A stretch of 34,545 bases of DNA from Dehalococcoidales bacterium (GCA_016932435.1 JAFGCW010000075.1:1-34545), one strand, 5' to 3'; counted from the first letter of the stretch, positions 1 to 8,141 are shown. Notes: generated by a model not told the origin, from the sequence alone. Program-made: numbers and translations.

Positions 1-150
1 ATCGTTGAGGATGCAGTCTGCAACGGCGATTGTCAGTATCGAATCGTCTGTGCATGTAGACTGGTGAGAGAAAAGAGGAAAATCGTACGACTTCGTTGAA
101 TGCAATTCAAAAACTGAACCAATGATATCCCCAGCAATAGCGCCTAACAT
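1..150 (-). CDS. ADP-ribosylglycohydrolase (DraG-like) family protein, N-terminal 50 residues only
   Basis: The minus strand opens with ATG at 150-148 and stays open for 50 codons to the window edge, so the gene is cut by the window. The start reads MLGAIAGDIIGSVFE, followed by a KSYDFPLF segment and then STCTDDSILTIAVADC. This is the characteristic beginning of the ADP-ribosylglycohydrolase family: a GxIxGDxxGS opening and the metal-binding TDDS/TDDT motif (residues about 34-37). Members remove ADP-ribose from arginine or other groups on proteins or nucleic acids using a two-metal centre. An AAGAGG ribosome-binding site lies about 10 bases before the ATG. It is divergent from the PIN-domain gene at 300 and shares its AT-rich composition. 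The substrate cannot be inferred from 50 residues, but the family call is strong. Confidence 0.82.
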   Translation of the reverse strand, partial: MLGAIAGDIIGSVFELHSTKSYDFPLFSHQSTCTDDSILTIAVADCILND

Positions 151-299
151 ATTTGTTAACCTCTTTTTAACAATACTTTCTTTGGAGGTTGTTTTTAGGA
201 TATCAATAATCACGTCCGTATGTAAACTGCTAATAAATACAGACATAATATTCTAGGAGTGTTAAAATATTGTGGATTATTCTTACTCGGAGGTAAATA

Positions 300-1538
300 A
301 TGGATGATGTATTTGACCTAGTTAAAATATCTAGACTAATTGAATCCGAGCATCCATCTTGTATAGCAATAGTAGATACTAACATTTTAATGAATGAACC
401 TGATCCAAATAATTGGCAGTTACCGAATGTACCAACGGTATTTATCATCTCAGACGGTACAATTATAGAATTGGAATACATTCGAAAAAAGAAGAATAAT
501 TCTCAGAACAAAGAAAAAGAGGAATCACGCGAAAAAGCGGCCAAAGCTATCAGGAACCTAGCCAATTTGTTCAAGACTGGTTCTATATCTGATGGGATTT
601 CAATCACTAATGGATGGATAGTAGGTGTCCCTACCCCAAATCGTAAGATCCTTGATGAACAACTAGACGAATTGAAGGATATTGTCGAAGCATTTGACCG
701 TTCAGATACAAAATTACTCCTTCTTACAAGAGAATGTAGTGAAACATTTACAAATACTCCAGTGGTTTTCTTAACTGCAGATAATAGTCTATTTGAAATT
801 TTTCACATGAATGGAGTCCCCTGTCATTTGTGTACAGGATTTCCCATGGAGATAAGAGAGTTCTTAAAACCGAAGCCGATAAACTGGGAACAAGTACTTG
901 ATGAAATACAAGAAAAAACTGAACAAAACTCTATTGAAGTAGAAGTAACTCTTAAATCTAAAAAGGTTTTACCTGACTGGCTTGTGGATGATTCTCATTC
1001 GATGATGGTCGCAGAAGGATGGGGCGTTATACGTGACAAAGCAGAAAACATTTCATTTCTTTGGGCTATCTCATTCGGGGATCTATCGGCAAACAACCCA
1101 GAATCTTCCGAAGATAACAGCGTATTAAAAATATCGCAACACCTGGATTTTTTAGGAGCTGAAAGCGTTGATGAGTATATTATCAAAGCTATAGCAGAAA
1201 AATTAGCTAATTTGGTGATTCCAAACCTTTCAGAAGCAACCCCAACACTTCAGAACCCGTCTGTCGTAATAGAATATTTACTTGTCTCAGAATATAGTGA
1301 GGAAGGAAAATCCCAAGAAGAGATAGACTCACTAGAACGAATAATTGTCGATACCGATGGGGAATATCTCGCCGATGGTTGGATAGACTTAATTCTTGAT
1401 TATGATCAAAGTGAGATTGTTCACCGTGTCTTTCGGATCATACGCGCGATTAAAAGCTGTTGGCAAATTGGTGATAAATACACATTTCGTATCTTAAATC
1501 CAGATGATATCAATGTGGATAATTCTGAAGAAGGATAA
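300..1538 (+). CDS. PIN-domain protein with an unrecognised C-terminal half
   Basis: The protein has 412 aa. Residues about 20-180 look like a PIN ribonuclease domain: VDTNILM (D26), IIELEY (E57), the acidic RSDTKLLL (D136) and FLTADNSL (D161) give the four acidic positions expected for metal-dependent RNA cleavage. The spacing, with a basic insertion RKKK and a helix REKAAKAIRNLANL, resembles the N-terminal PIN domain of PhoH2-like proteins more than short VapC toxins, but no PhoH ATPase follows. I do not recognise residues 190-412. The start is supported by GGAGG seven bases upstream of ATG. The gene is AT-rich relative to the window, lies between a DraG-like gene and the 3' end of tRNA-Val, and no antitoxin-like partner is visible. 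The nuclease role is inferred from fold and motifs only. Confidence 0.7.
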   Translation: MDDVFDLVKISRLIESEHPSCIAIVDTNILMNEPDPNNWQLPNVPTVFIISDGTIIELEYIRKKKNNSQNKEKEESREKAAKAIRNLANLFKTGSISDGISITNGWIVGVPTPNRKILDEQLDELKDIVEAFDRSDTKLLLLTRECSETFTNTPVVFLTADNSLFEIFHMNGVPCHLCTGFPMEIREFLKPKPINWEQVLDEIQEKTEQNSIEVEVTLKSKKVLPDWLVDDSHSMMVAEGWGVIRDKAENISFLWAISFGDLSANNPESSEDNSVLKISQHLDFLGAESVDEYIIKAIAEKLANLVIPNLSEATPTLQNPSVVIEYLLVSEYSEEGKSQEEIDSLERIIVDTDGEYLADGWIDLILDYDQSEIVHRVFRIIRAIKSCWQIGDKYTFRILNPDDINVDNSEEG

Positions 1539-1750
1539 CTCTTATTCTAGTGATCATTTAAGATAGCTTTTGATATTCTATTTATATGCAATTAAGGTAG
1601 TAGTATTGACCTCTGTAACAATGGAATTGACTGTTTTTTTGAATGAGAGTCTGGGAACTGTCAAGCAAGTCCCACTTTGCTGGAGTTGAGCAGCATAAGT
1701 TATAGAACCAGAGGAAATGACTTTTCGTAAGTTTTACCTTTTGTCCGGTA

Positions 1751-1827
1751 TGGTGGGCGATACTGGATTTGAACCAGTGACCTCTGCGATGTCAACGCAG
1801 TGCTCTAACCAACTGAGCTAACCGCCC
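1751..1827 (-). tRNA. tRNA-Val (anticodon GAC)
   Basis: The minus strand folds into a full cloverleaf. The acceptor GGGCGGT pairs with ATCGCCC (one G-T pair). The D arm is AGCTCAGTTGGTTAGAGC. The anticodon stem CTGCG/CGCAG encloses the 7-base loop TTGACAT with anticodon GAC at positions 34-36. The T arm has GGTTCAAATCC, and the 3' CCA is encoded. No intron is present. The 3' end faces the AT-rich PIN/DraG segment, the side on which tRNA-targeting integrases insert DNA. Confidence 0.96.
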
Positions 1828-2193
1828 ACGCGGCACGATTATTCTACCAAATGTCCACTTTACAGTCAATGAAACAGAGGTAAATCTCTTCCTGTCCTGG
1901 TAATATATTCTTTACTCTCCACGTTATTACCCTTCCCCACCAAACTGGAGTACAGGACTTTCGGATACGTAAATACCGTATTTTCAAACGTAAAATTTGG
2001 CGTTCCGCGATTCTCCGGATACCGATTTTCACCGGAAGGGCGCGATGTGTTGAAATGCCAGAGCGTCCACCACGTCAATCCGCTCTGCTGTCCGTCATTA
2101 CGAGAAGTTCCGATGAAATCGGAACAACGTGGCAATCTTTAAAATCGATCAGGGCAATTCAAACATAAAAAATCGAATACCAAGAAAATTACT
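1828..2193. other. Intergenic spacer of 366 bases between tRNA-Val and the symporter gene
   Basis: Short open frames on the minus strand here have no ribosome-binding site and no coding character, so I see no gene. The only structured part is the dispersed repeat at 2094-2138, listed separately. Confidence 0.6.
2094..2138. repeat. Dispersed palindromic repeat, family A (GTCATT...ACGTGGCAATCT)
   Basis: The element begins GTCATTACGAG and ends ACGTGGCAATCT, with an internal hairpin GTTCCGAT-gaa-ATCGGAAC. The same two ends, in the opposite orientation, bound the element at 19219-19261. Intergenic elements with these termini are common in several environmental bacterial lineages. There is no transposase here. 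Confidence 0.65.
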
Positions 2194-3564
2194 TTATCGT
2201 TTCTTCGCCCTGGTCTCCAGGTAACTGACCATAAAAAGCAGTCCCGCGGATACGCCGAGACTGATTATGTCGAGGTATTTAATGTCGAATAATTTACTGA
2301 TTAACGCCACCGCGCCGCCGCCGATGATTGCCGCTATAGCACCCATCGGCGTAACCTTGAGTCTGTCTCTGTAAAATCCTGCCAGCACAGGTATTATTAC
2401 GCCCCCGGTATATACGGTATAGGCAAAGAGTATCGCATCCACGATATCCTGCAGGTACAGGGCTAACAGCAGCGCCGCTGCGCCCATCGCTACGATACTC
2501 CACCGGGAGATTACTAAAAGTCTTTGCTTATCCAGTCCTGGTTTCAACTTCCCGACTATGTCTACCGAGAGAATCGTTCCGGCGGTGATCAGCGTCGTAT
2601 CGGCCGAGGACATGAAAGCGCAGAGTAATGCAGCAAGGACTGTCCCGCCAAGAAACGGCGGCAGCACTTCCCTGATAATTACCGGAAACGCCTGCCCCGG
2701 TGAGATATCGGGGTACAGGGCAGCAGCCCCCATTCCTATCAATACTATTCCCAATGCAACCGGTATAATAAGCAGGGCCGTCCAGAATACGGATCTCCGG
2801 GCCGTCCCGGCATCTTTAGCGCAGAATAACCTCGAATACATATCAGGTCCGACGACGTAAGCCAGACCAACCACAAGCAGCAGCTTTACCAGTTCGTAAC
2901 CGTCGAATTGAGAACTTAAAGGAAATCCGAACTGGTCTTCCGGAAGTGCTTCGCTGAGTCCGCTGATCCCACCTGCTTTCACTATGACCATGACAGAACC
3001 GATGATAATGCCTGCAAATATAATAAGCGACTGGATTGAATCGGTACGGATAATGGCATGCTGACCGCCGATTATTGTGTAGGCTACGAAAACAACTGCG
3101 AAGACGGCTATCCATACCTGGGTATTGCCGATTCCCAGCGCATCCATTATCGTACCGGCAGCGATGATTTGAGCGCCGATTACACCTACCCAGGCTATGA
3201 CTATCAGAATGGATGCTGCAAAGCCGGTTTGTGCGTTATACTGCGTCTCAACCAGTTCCGGTAACGTATACAGATCCAGTTCCCTGACCTTCCGGGCAAG
3301 AAATATTCCCAGCACTACCAGTCCGATACTTCCTGCAAGCAGCCACCATATACCAGTCAGTCCCTGGACAAAACCCAGCTTGGTCGTCACCATGATGGCA
3401 GAACCGCCGATTATTGTCGCCACCAGAGAGCCGGTTATAAACAGCGTTGAGCCTTTCCTGCCGGCGACGAAAAAATCGTCGGCTTCCTTCGCTCTCCTCC
3501 GGCTATAGATACCGATCGCAATCATTACCGCAAAATATATTGCTATGATCACCGTTTCAAGCAT
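2194..3564 (-). CDS. Sodium:solute symporter family protein
   Basis: A 456-aa integral membrane protein of the SSS (SLC5-like) family, which uses a sodium gradient to import solutes such as proline, pantothenate, sugars or carboxylates. It has about 13 hydrophobic segments. The family features seen are the YSRRRAKEADDFFVAGRK loop after the first helix, GGSAIMVTTKLGF and WWLLAGSIG in the early helices, and the FMSSADTTLITAG segment. I chose the internal ATG at 3564 (LETVIIAIYF follows) because AGGAG lies nine bases upstream; the longer reading from 3627 would begin inside the terminator hairpin at 3605-3634. It has no co-transcribed partner. The substrate cannot be told from sequence. Confidence 0.88.
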   Translation of the reverse strand: MLETVIIAIYFAVMIAIGIYSRRRAKEADDFFVAGRKGSTLFITGSLVATIIGGSAIMVTTKLGFVQGLTGIWWLLAGSIGLVVLGIFLARKVRELDLYTLPELVETQYNAQTGFAASILIVIAWVGVIGAQIIAAGTIMDALGIGNTQVWIAVFAVVFVAYTIIGGQHAIIRTDSIQSLIIFAGIIIGSVMVIVKAGGISGLSEALPEDQFGFPLSSQFDGYELVKLLLVVGLAYVVGPDMYSRLFCAKDAGTARRSVFWTALLIIPVALGIVLIGMGAAALYPDISPGQAFPVIIREVLPPFLGGTVLAALLCAFMSSADTTLITAGTILSVDIVGKLKPGLDKQRLLVISRWSIVAMGAAALLLALYLQDIVDAILFAYTVYTGGVIIPVLAGFYRDRLKVTPMGAIAAIIGGGAVALISKLFDIKYLDIISLGVSAGLLFMVSYLETRAKKR

Positions 3565-3599
3565 CTGTTCCTGCTCCTGCCTGAATATCCGTGTAACAA

Positions 3600-3642
3600 A
3601 AACAGCCACCTGGTTCCCATAAAACACCGGTGGCTCTCTTTT
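3600..3642 (-). terminator. Intrinsic terminator after the 71-aa gene, probably bidirectional
   Basis: GCCACC at 3605-3610 pairs with GGTGGC at 3629-3634. On the minus strand the stem is followed by TGTTTTTG; on the plus strand by TCTCTTTT. It separates the 71-aa gene from the symporter, so the two are probably not one transcript. Confidence 0.6.
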
Positions 3643-3666
3643 AAGGTTGTCCGGTTTGTAAGCGAA

Positions 3667-3882
3667 TTACCGGGTCGGTCTCTGGTTACCCACCACAGCT
3701 ATCTCTATATTTTTCCCGCAATGGGGGCATGAAAGATTGAGAGTAATAAGCTGACTCATTACACGCTCGGCAACAGCGGTAACCATAGAATCTATGTTAT
3801 CAAGGCGATTATCCAGCATATCCAACCGCTGTTGGAGAAGCTGTATCTCCTTCTCCATCTCGGAGACATCGGGTTCATCCAA
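3667..3882 (-). CDS. Small coiled-coil protein with a CPHCG motif, function unknown
   Basis: A 71-aa acidic protein. Residues about 5-45 form heptads (MEKEIQLLQQRLDMLDNRLD...) predicted to be a coiled coil, followed by a C-terminal CPHCGKNIEI segment with a single CxxC pair, which would bind zinc only as a dimer or with a partner. I do not recognise a family. A perfect consensus promoter (3915-3943) lies upstream and an intrinsic terminator (3600-3642) downstream, so this is a stand-alone transcript and a real gene. The GAGG before the start is rather far (13 bases); the inner ATG at 3858 (MEKEI...) is an alternative start. Confidence 0.7.
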   Translation of the reverse strand: MDEPDVSEMEKEIQLLQQRLDMLDNRLDNIDSMVTAVAERVMSQLITLNLSCPHCGKNIEIAVVGNQRPTR

Positions 3883-3914
3883 CTAACAATACCTCATGTG
3901 TGTAAATCGGTTTC

Positions 3915-3943
3915 ATTATAGGTGAGGGGGCGTGTGATGTCAA
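3915..3943 (-). promoter_or_regulatory. Perfect sigma-70 consensus promoter for the 71-aa gene
   Basis: Minus strand: TTGACA (3943-3938), 17-base spacer, TATAAT (3920-3915). The expected start is near 3908, giving a leader of about 26 bases. All 12 consensus positions match. Confidence 0.8.
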
Positions 3944-3972
3944 AACATGTGTATAATCCGCAACTCATACCC

Positions 3973-4001
3973 TTGATTTACGAACAGAGTTGGCATATAC
4001 T
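3973..4001 (+). promoter_or_regulatory. Sigma-70 promoter for the EF-Tu domain-II-like gene
   Basis: TTGATT (3973-3978), 17-base spacer, TATACT (3996-4001). The predicted start near 4008 gives a leader of about 47 bases that contains GGGAGG before the ATG at 4055. Confidence 0.7.
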
Positions 4002-4054
4002 GGCATACACACGAGGACCCACCAGTATTAACAGAATACAAGGGAGGCACTCAG

Positions 4055-4306
4055 ATGGCAGAGGTAGAAATAGGCAAAGTCTCTGAATTCTTCGCAAAGC
4101 CGGTCGTTGCCGGTGTAGACCTGACGGGAACCATGAAAAAAGGCGATACTATCCATATTAAGGGACACACTACGGACCTGGTAATGACAGTTGAATCTAT
4201 GCAGATAGATAATGTAAATGTAGAGGAAGCTGGAGCAGGTATGTCGGTCGGCGTTAAAGTGACCGACAGGGTGAGAAGAGGAGATACCGTTTACGAAGTA
4301 GATTAA
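4055..4306 (+). CDS. Translation elongation factor-like protein (EF-Tu domain II fold)
   Basis: An 83-aa protein consisting of a single beta-barrel like domain II of translational GTPases. GTMKKGDTIHIKGHTTDL, a VESMQID strand, and the closing GVKVTDRVRRGDTVYEV follow the 'low-affinity tRNA/GTPase domain 2' pattern. There is no G domain. Similar stand-alone proteins occur in archaea and some bacteria, usually labelled translation elongation factor-like; the same module is found at the end of U32 peptidases. The start has a good GGGAGG site and a clear promoter (3973-4001). It converges on ribH with no obvious terminator between. Role in translation or RNA binding is unproven. Confidence 0.75.
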   Translation: MAEVEIGKVSEFFAKPVVAGVDLTGTMKKGDTIHIKGHTTDLVMTVESMQIDNVNVEEAGAGMSVGVKVTDRVRRGDTVYEVD

Positions 4307-4347
4307 TCCTCTCCCAGGTATCTCCCTGAACTACTTTTCATCAGCGG

Positions 4348-4815
4348 CTAACCTATATTCTTCATAAGGTTTGCCATTTCAATTGCGTCGACAGCAGCGT
4401 CGAAACCCCTGTTTCCGGCCTTGGTTCCGGCACGCTCTATAGCCTGTTCAAGAGTATCTGCAGTAACAACTCCGTAGGTAACCGGCAAACCGGTCTCCAA
4501 TCCTATCTTCGCTATACCCTTGGACACCTCCGCAGCCACGTACTCAAAGTGCGGTGTCGAGCCCCGCACTACCGCCCCAAGACAGATTACCGCGTTATAG
4601 GTATTACTCTGCGCCATTTTCTGGGCTACGACGGGAATTTCGAATGCTCCCGGCACCCATGCAATATCGATATCTTCTTCTGCGACATCATGTCGCTTCA
4701 GTGCATCCTGAGCCCCGGAAAGCAGTTTATTCGTAATAAATTCGTTGAAACGGGAAACGACAATCCCGAATTTCAGTCCTTTTCCTACCAGAGAACCTTC
4801 GTATAGTTTTCCCAT
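4348..4815 (-). CDS. ribH: 6,7-dimethyl-8-ribityllumazine synthase
   Basis: A 155-aa enzyme, normal family length. It condenses 3,4-dihydroxy-2-butanone 4-phosphate with 5-amino-6-ribitylaminouracil in the penultimate step of riboflavin synthesis, usually as a pentamer or 60-mer in the cytoplasm. Visible motifs are VSRFNEFIT near the N terminus (substrate-binding aromatic F), [22 protein letters not shown] with the catalytic histidine, and the C-terminal [23 protein letters not shown] precedes the ATG. It is the last gene of the rib operon, 32 bases after ribBA. Confidence 0.97.
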   Translation of the reverse strand: MGKLYEGSLVGKGLKFGIVVSRFNEFITNKLLSGAQDALKRHDVAEEDIDIAWVPGAFEIPVVAQKMAQSNTYNAVICLGAVVRGSTPHFEYVAAEVSKGIAKIGLETGLPVTYGVVTADTLEQAIERAGTKAGNRGFDAAVDAIEMANLMKNIG

Positions 4816-4847
4816 ATATTCCTCCTTGCTATGAGGTTAATTATATA

Positions 4848-6065
4848 CTAGTCGTCAAGTCCCGGTATCTCCAGGAGATGACCCATTTTATTCTTCTTCG
4901 TTTCGAGGTACCCGATGTTGTGAGGATTGGGAGAGACGACTATCGGCACCTGTTCGACAACCTTCAGTCCGTAACCTTCGAAACCGATAATTTTCTTCGG
5001 ATTATTGGTTAAAAATCTGATTTCACGAAGTCCGAGGTCCACCAGTATCTGAGCTCCTTCACCATATTCACGCAGGTCGGGGGCAAAACCAAGCGCAATG
5101 TTCGCTTCCACTGTATCCAGCCCGTTATCCTGCAGCTCGTAAGCACGTAACTTGTTGTGGAAACCTATACCTCTTCCTTCCTGTCTCATATAAAGAACGA
5201 CTCCGCGGCCTTCCTCGCCGATTCTCTGCATGGCAATCTGTAGTTGCTCGCCGCAGTCACAGCGTAAACTGCCCAGCACGTCGCCGGTAAGACATTCGCT
5301 GTGAACCCGAACCAAAACTGGATCATGGCCTTCAATATCTCCCATCACCAGGGCTACATGTTCACCTGGAGTTATATCGCTTTTATAGGCAATAGCGGTA
5401 AATTCTCCGAACTTTGTCGGAAGTTTTACTTCCGCTACTCTGTTTACCAGTTTCTCGTGACGCCGGCGATAAGCAATCAGATCGGCGACGCTGACTATCT
5501 TAACACCGAGTTTTTCGGATATCCCCTCAAGCTCCGGCATTCTCGCCATCGTGCCGTCTTGATTCATTATTTCGCAGCATACTCCTGCCGGAAGTAATCC
5601 AGCCAGTCTTGCCAGATCGACCGTTGCCTCTGTCTGTCCGGCTCGTGCCAGTACACCGCCTTCTTTTGCCCTCAGGGGGAACATGTGACCCGGCATAAGC
5701 AGGTCTTCCGGTTTTGTCGCAGGGTCGACCAGTACCTGTACGGTTTTCGCCCTGTCCCCCGCCGAAATACCGGTAGTAGTGCCCTCACGGGCTTCAACCG
5801 CTACCGTAAACGCCGTTCCCAGTACGGCGGTATTACGTTCCACCATCATCGGAATTTTCAGTTCGTCCAGCCGCTCGCCGGTCATCGGTACGCAGATCAG
5901 TCCTCTTCCGTGAACTGCCATGAAGTTAATCGACTCAGCGGTCACTTTCTCGGCGGCCATGATAAAGTCGCCCTCGTTTTCCCTGTCCTCGTCGTCCACG
6001 ACGATAACGAACCTGCCATTTCTGATATCTTCTATTGCTTCTTCTATTGTTGCCAGTGCCATCAT
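4848..6065 (-). CDS. ribBA: Bifunctional 3,4-dihydroxy-2-butanone-4-phosphate synthase / GTP cyclohydrolase II
   Basis: A 405-aa fusion. The N-terminal half (about 1-200) is the RibB domain: the acidic DDEDRENEGDFIMAAE metal/substrate motif, RAGQTEATVDLARLAG and GVCCEIMNQDGTMAR are all present. The C-terminal half (about 205-400) is GTP cyclohydrolase II: RVHSECLTGD with the RCDCG zinc cysteines, then YMRQEGRGIG. It opens both branches of the riboflavin pathway, from ribulose 5-phosphate and from GTP. Both catalytic motifs are intact, unlike the fusions in which one half has decayed. AAGAGGG lies just before two consecutive ATG codons. It lies 20 bases downstream of ribE, in the same operon. 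Confidence 0.97.
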   Translation of the reverse strand: MMALATIEEAIEDIRNGRFVIVVDDEDRENEGDFIMAAEKVTAESINFMAVHGRGLICVPMTGERLDELKIPMMVERNTAVLGTAFTVAVEAREGTTTGISAGDRAKTVQVLVDPATKPEDLLMPGHMFPLRAKEGGVLARAGQTEATVDLARLAGLLPAGVCCEIMNQDGTMARMPELEGISEKLGVKIVSVADLIAYRRRHEKLVNRVAEVKLPTKFGEFTAIAYKSDITPGEHVALVMGDIEGHDPVLVRVHSECLTGDVLGSLRCDCGEQLQIAMQRIGEEGRGVVLYMRQEGRGIGFHNKLRAYELQDNGLDTVEANIALGFAPDLREYGEGAQILVDLGLREIRFLTNNPKKIIGFEGYGLKVVEQVPIVVSPNPHNIGYLETKKNKMGHLLEIPGLDD

Positions 6066-6085
6066 AACCCTCTTTATAATATAGA

Positions 6086-6715
6086 TCAGTTTACCAGGAA
6101 ACCATGTTCAGCCAGGAAATCGGTCGTAACTCCTTTATCCTGCGGTTTAGTAAACTGCTCCACGTATTTGGCGATTATATCTGCTTCAAGATTTACTACG
6201 TCTCCGACCTTTCTATCACCCAGTGTGGTATTCTGTCGTGTAAAATCAACTATGGAGACTCTGAACGTTGTATTATCTTTCTCCACTACAGTAAGGCTGA
6301 TACCGTCAACGCTGATAAAACCCTTCTCGACAATATACCGCATTAGCGACGGTGGAGCTTCTACACCGACTATCATCGCCTTTCCCTGCCATTTCATTGA
6401 AGCGATTTTACCGGTCGTATCGATATGTCCCTGGACGAGATGGCCACCCATCGGGCCCCCCAGTGCAAGAGCCAATTCTACATTGACCCTGTCACCTACC
6501 TTCAGCAGTTCGATGTTGGATCTCTCCGATGTTTCCGGCATTACGTCCACTGAAAAAGATTCTGTTGTCAGTGCGGTTACTGTCAGGCATACGCCGTTGA
6601 CAGCTACACTGTCGCCAAGTTTCAGACCGGAAACAACCTTACCGGCAGATATTGCCAGCTTGTCATTTCCAGTGGATATAACTTTTCCGACTTCTTCAAC
6701 TATTCCGGTAAACAT
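6086..6715 (-). CDS. ribE: Riboflavin synthase, alpha subunit type
   Basis: A 209-aa enzyme that dismutates two molecules of 6,7-dimethyl-8-ribityllumazine to riboflavin and the ribitylaminouracil substrate of RibH. Two lumazine-binding barrels are visible: MFTGIVEEVG opens the first with AVNGVCLTV, and GGHLVQGHIDTTGKI with FISVDGISLTVV marks the second. The length is typical. AAAGGATG precedes the ATG. The order ribD-ribE-ribBA-ribH is that of the Bacillus subtilis rib operon (where this gene is also called ribB or ribC in some nomenclatures). Confidence 0.96.
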   Translation of the reverse strand: MFTGIVEEVGKVISTGNDKLAISAGKVVSGLKLGDSVAVNGVCLTVTALTTESFSVDVMPETSERSNIELLKVGDRVNVELALALGGPMGGHLVQGHIDTTGKIASMKWQGKAMIVGVEAPPSLMRYIVEKGFISVDGISLTVVEKDNTTFRVSIVDFTRQNTTLGDRKVGDVVNLEADIIAKYVEQFTKPQDKGVTTDFLAEHGFLVN

Positions 6716-6796
6716 TTCATCCTTTATCGGAAGATGCAGACAGGTACTTTAATTATACTTCAAAACGGAATATAACTCATCCTCAGGCGCGTTCGT

Positions 6797-7897
6797 TTAT
6801 CCCTTACGCTTCCCGACATACCCGCTTATCATGATATCATCGCCGAATCGTTCAGTGGTGACACGCTCAAGCCTGAGAGCGTCCGCCATAGTCTCGACAC
6901 CCTTACCGGCAATCGTAGTAACAGCGTCCTTCCCGCCGACAATGACCGGTGAAATGAAAGCGATAACCTTATCCACCAGTCCCTGGTCGAAAAGCGAACC
7001 TTGAAGAATACCTCCTCCTTCGACCAGGACGCTGGTAATCTCTCGTTCTCCGAGATTTTTCAATAACTTCCTGAGATCGATAACTCCATCCTTCGACGGT
7101 AATTCGAGTAGTTCAATATCGACCCCGGAGAATGCAGCCTTCTTTTCTTTATCGATTTTCTTATCTACCACGAGAAGCGCTTTTCCCGATTCGTTGAATA
7201 CCTGGGCAACTGCCGAAGTACGCCCCTTGCCGTCCACAATGACTCGAAGCGGCTGTTGTTTCACTTCTCCACCCTTACCTGCATACCGGCATGTAAGACG
7301 AGGGTTGTCTTCAATCACAGTATTGGCGCCTGCCATTATGGCGTCGTGGATATAGCGTAAATGATGCACGTATTTCCTGGATTCTTCTCCGCTTATCCAA
7401 TGGGAATCACCACTCCTCGTGGCGATCTTACCGTCCAGACTTGCGGCAAACTTAACTGTAACAAAAGGTGCCCCGGTGGTAATGTATTTAACGTGTGCTT
7501 CTACTATCTTACGAGCCTCTTCCTCCATCTCACCCACGTACGTCTTAATACCCTCTCTCACCAGTTGTTCTTCACCTCGGCCCGATACTTTCGGATTAGG
7601 ATCTATCATAGCCATGTGTACTTCAGATATCCCGTTTTCGATAATAGCCTTCGTACAGGGAGGTGTCTTCCCCTGGTGACTGCAGGGTTCAAGCGTAACA
7701 TACATCACACTACCACGGGCTTTTTCTCCCGCTTGATTTAAAGCCATCACTTCAGCATGAGAAGAACCGGCCGGCTGTGTGTACCCCTGTCCGACAATTT
7801 CTCCGTCTCTGACAATGACCGCCCCAACCGCCGGATTAGGGCTTGCCTGCCCCAGAGCCAGCTTTGCCAGTGATATTGCCTGCTGCATAAATTCCAT
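6797..7897 (-). CDS. ribD: Bifunctional diaminohydroxyphosphoribosylaminopyrimidine deaminase / 5-amino-6-(5-phosphoribosylamino)uracil reductase
   Basis: A 366-aa, two-domain enzyme. The N-terminal deaminase (about 1-140) shows the zinc site SHAEV (H47, E49) and PCSHQGKTPPC (C72, C81). The C-terminal reductase (about 145-360) has KFAASLDGKIAT, SRKYVHHLR, VEGGGILQGSLF and the nucleotide-binding strands expected for the DHFR-like fold. It performs the second and third steps of the pyrimidine branch. It is the first gene of the rib operon. No Shine-Dalgarno is apparent, and the best promoter places the transcript start within a few bases of the ATG, so it may be translated from a leaderless mRNA. 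Confidence 0.96.
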   Translation of the reverse strand: MEFMQQAISLAKLALGQASPNPAVGAVIVRDGEIVGQGYTQPAGSSHAEVMALNQAGEKARGSVMYVTLEPCSHQGKTPPCTKAIIENGISEVHMAMIDPNPKVSGRGEEQLVREGIKTYVGEMEEEARKIVEAHVKYITTGAPFVTVKFAASLDGKIATRSGDSHWISGEESRKYVHHLRYIHDAIMAGANTVIEDNPRLTCRYAGKGGEVKQQPLRVIVDGKGRTSAVAQVFNESGKALLVVDKKIDKEKKAAFSGVDIELLELPSKDGVIDLRKLLKNLGEREITSVLVEGGGILQGSLFDQGLVDKVIAFISPVIVGGKDAVTTIAGKGVETMADALRLERVTTERFGDDIMISGYVGKRKG

Positions 7898-7906
7898 CTT
7901 ACGGCC

Positions 7907-7936
7907 ATTCTAGCACTACGCGAAAAATATGTGCAA
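7907..7936 (-). promoter_or_regulatory. Candidate promoter of the riboflavin operon; no FMN riboswitch seen
   Basis: Minus strand TTGCAC (7936-7931), 18-base spacer, TAGAAT (7912-7907). The start would fall near 7900, about three bases before the ribD ATG (7897). That leaves no room for an FMN riboswitch, and none of its conserved blocks were seen anywhere in 7898-8163. Confidence 0.4.
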
Positions 7937-8141
7937 CAAAGGTCGGTTATTAGTGAACTGGGAATCTCATCTTTATGTACTGATAATTCGAATTAATTAT
8001 CCATCTGGCAGTTCTAATTGTGGATCCCGTCTGATTAATTACTCTTTAGCACCGAATTTCAACTACCTCAGGGAGAATAATAGTAACAAAATTCTTATAG
8101 AATCGTTATATATACTGCTGGTAAGTGAGTGTGGGATAAAG

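Noticed and set aside
5685..6752. A 355-codon open frame on the plus strand opposite ribBA and ribE
   Set aside because: It covers two well-supported minus-strand rib genes in full register with their codon bias, has no ribosome-binding site and a low-complexity Ser/Thr/Arg composition. It is a shadow.
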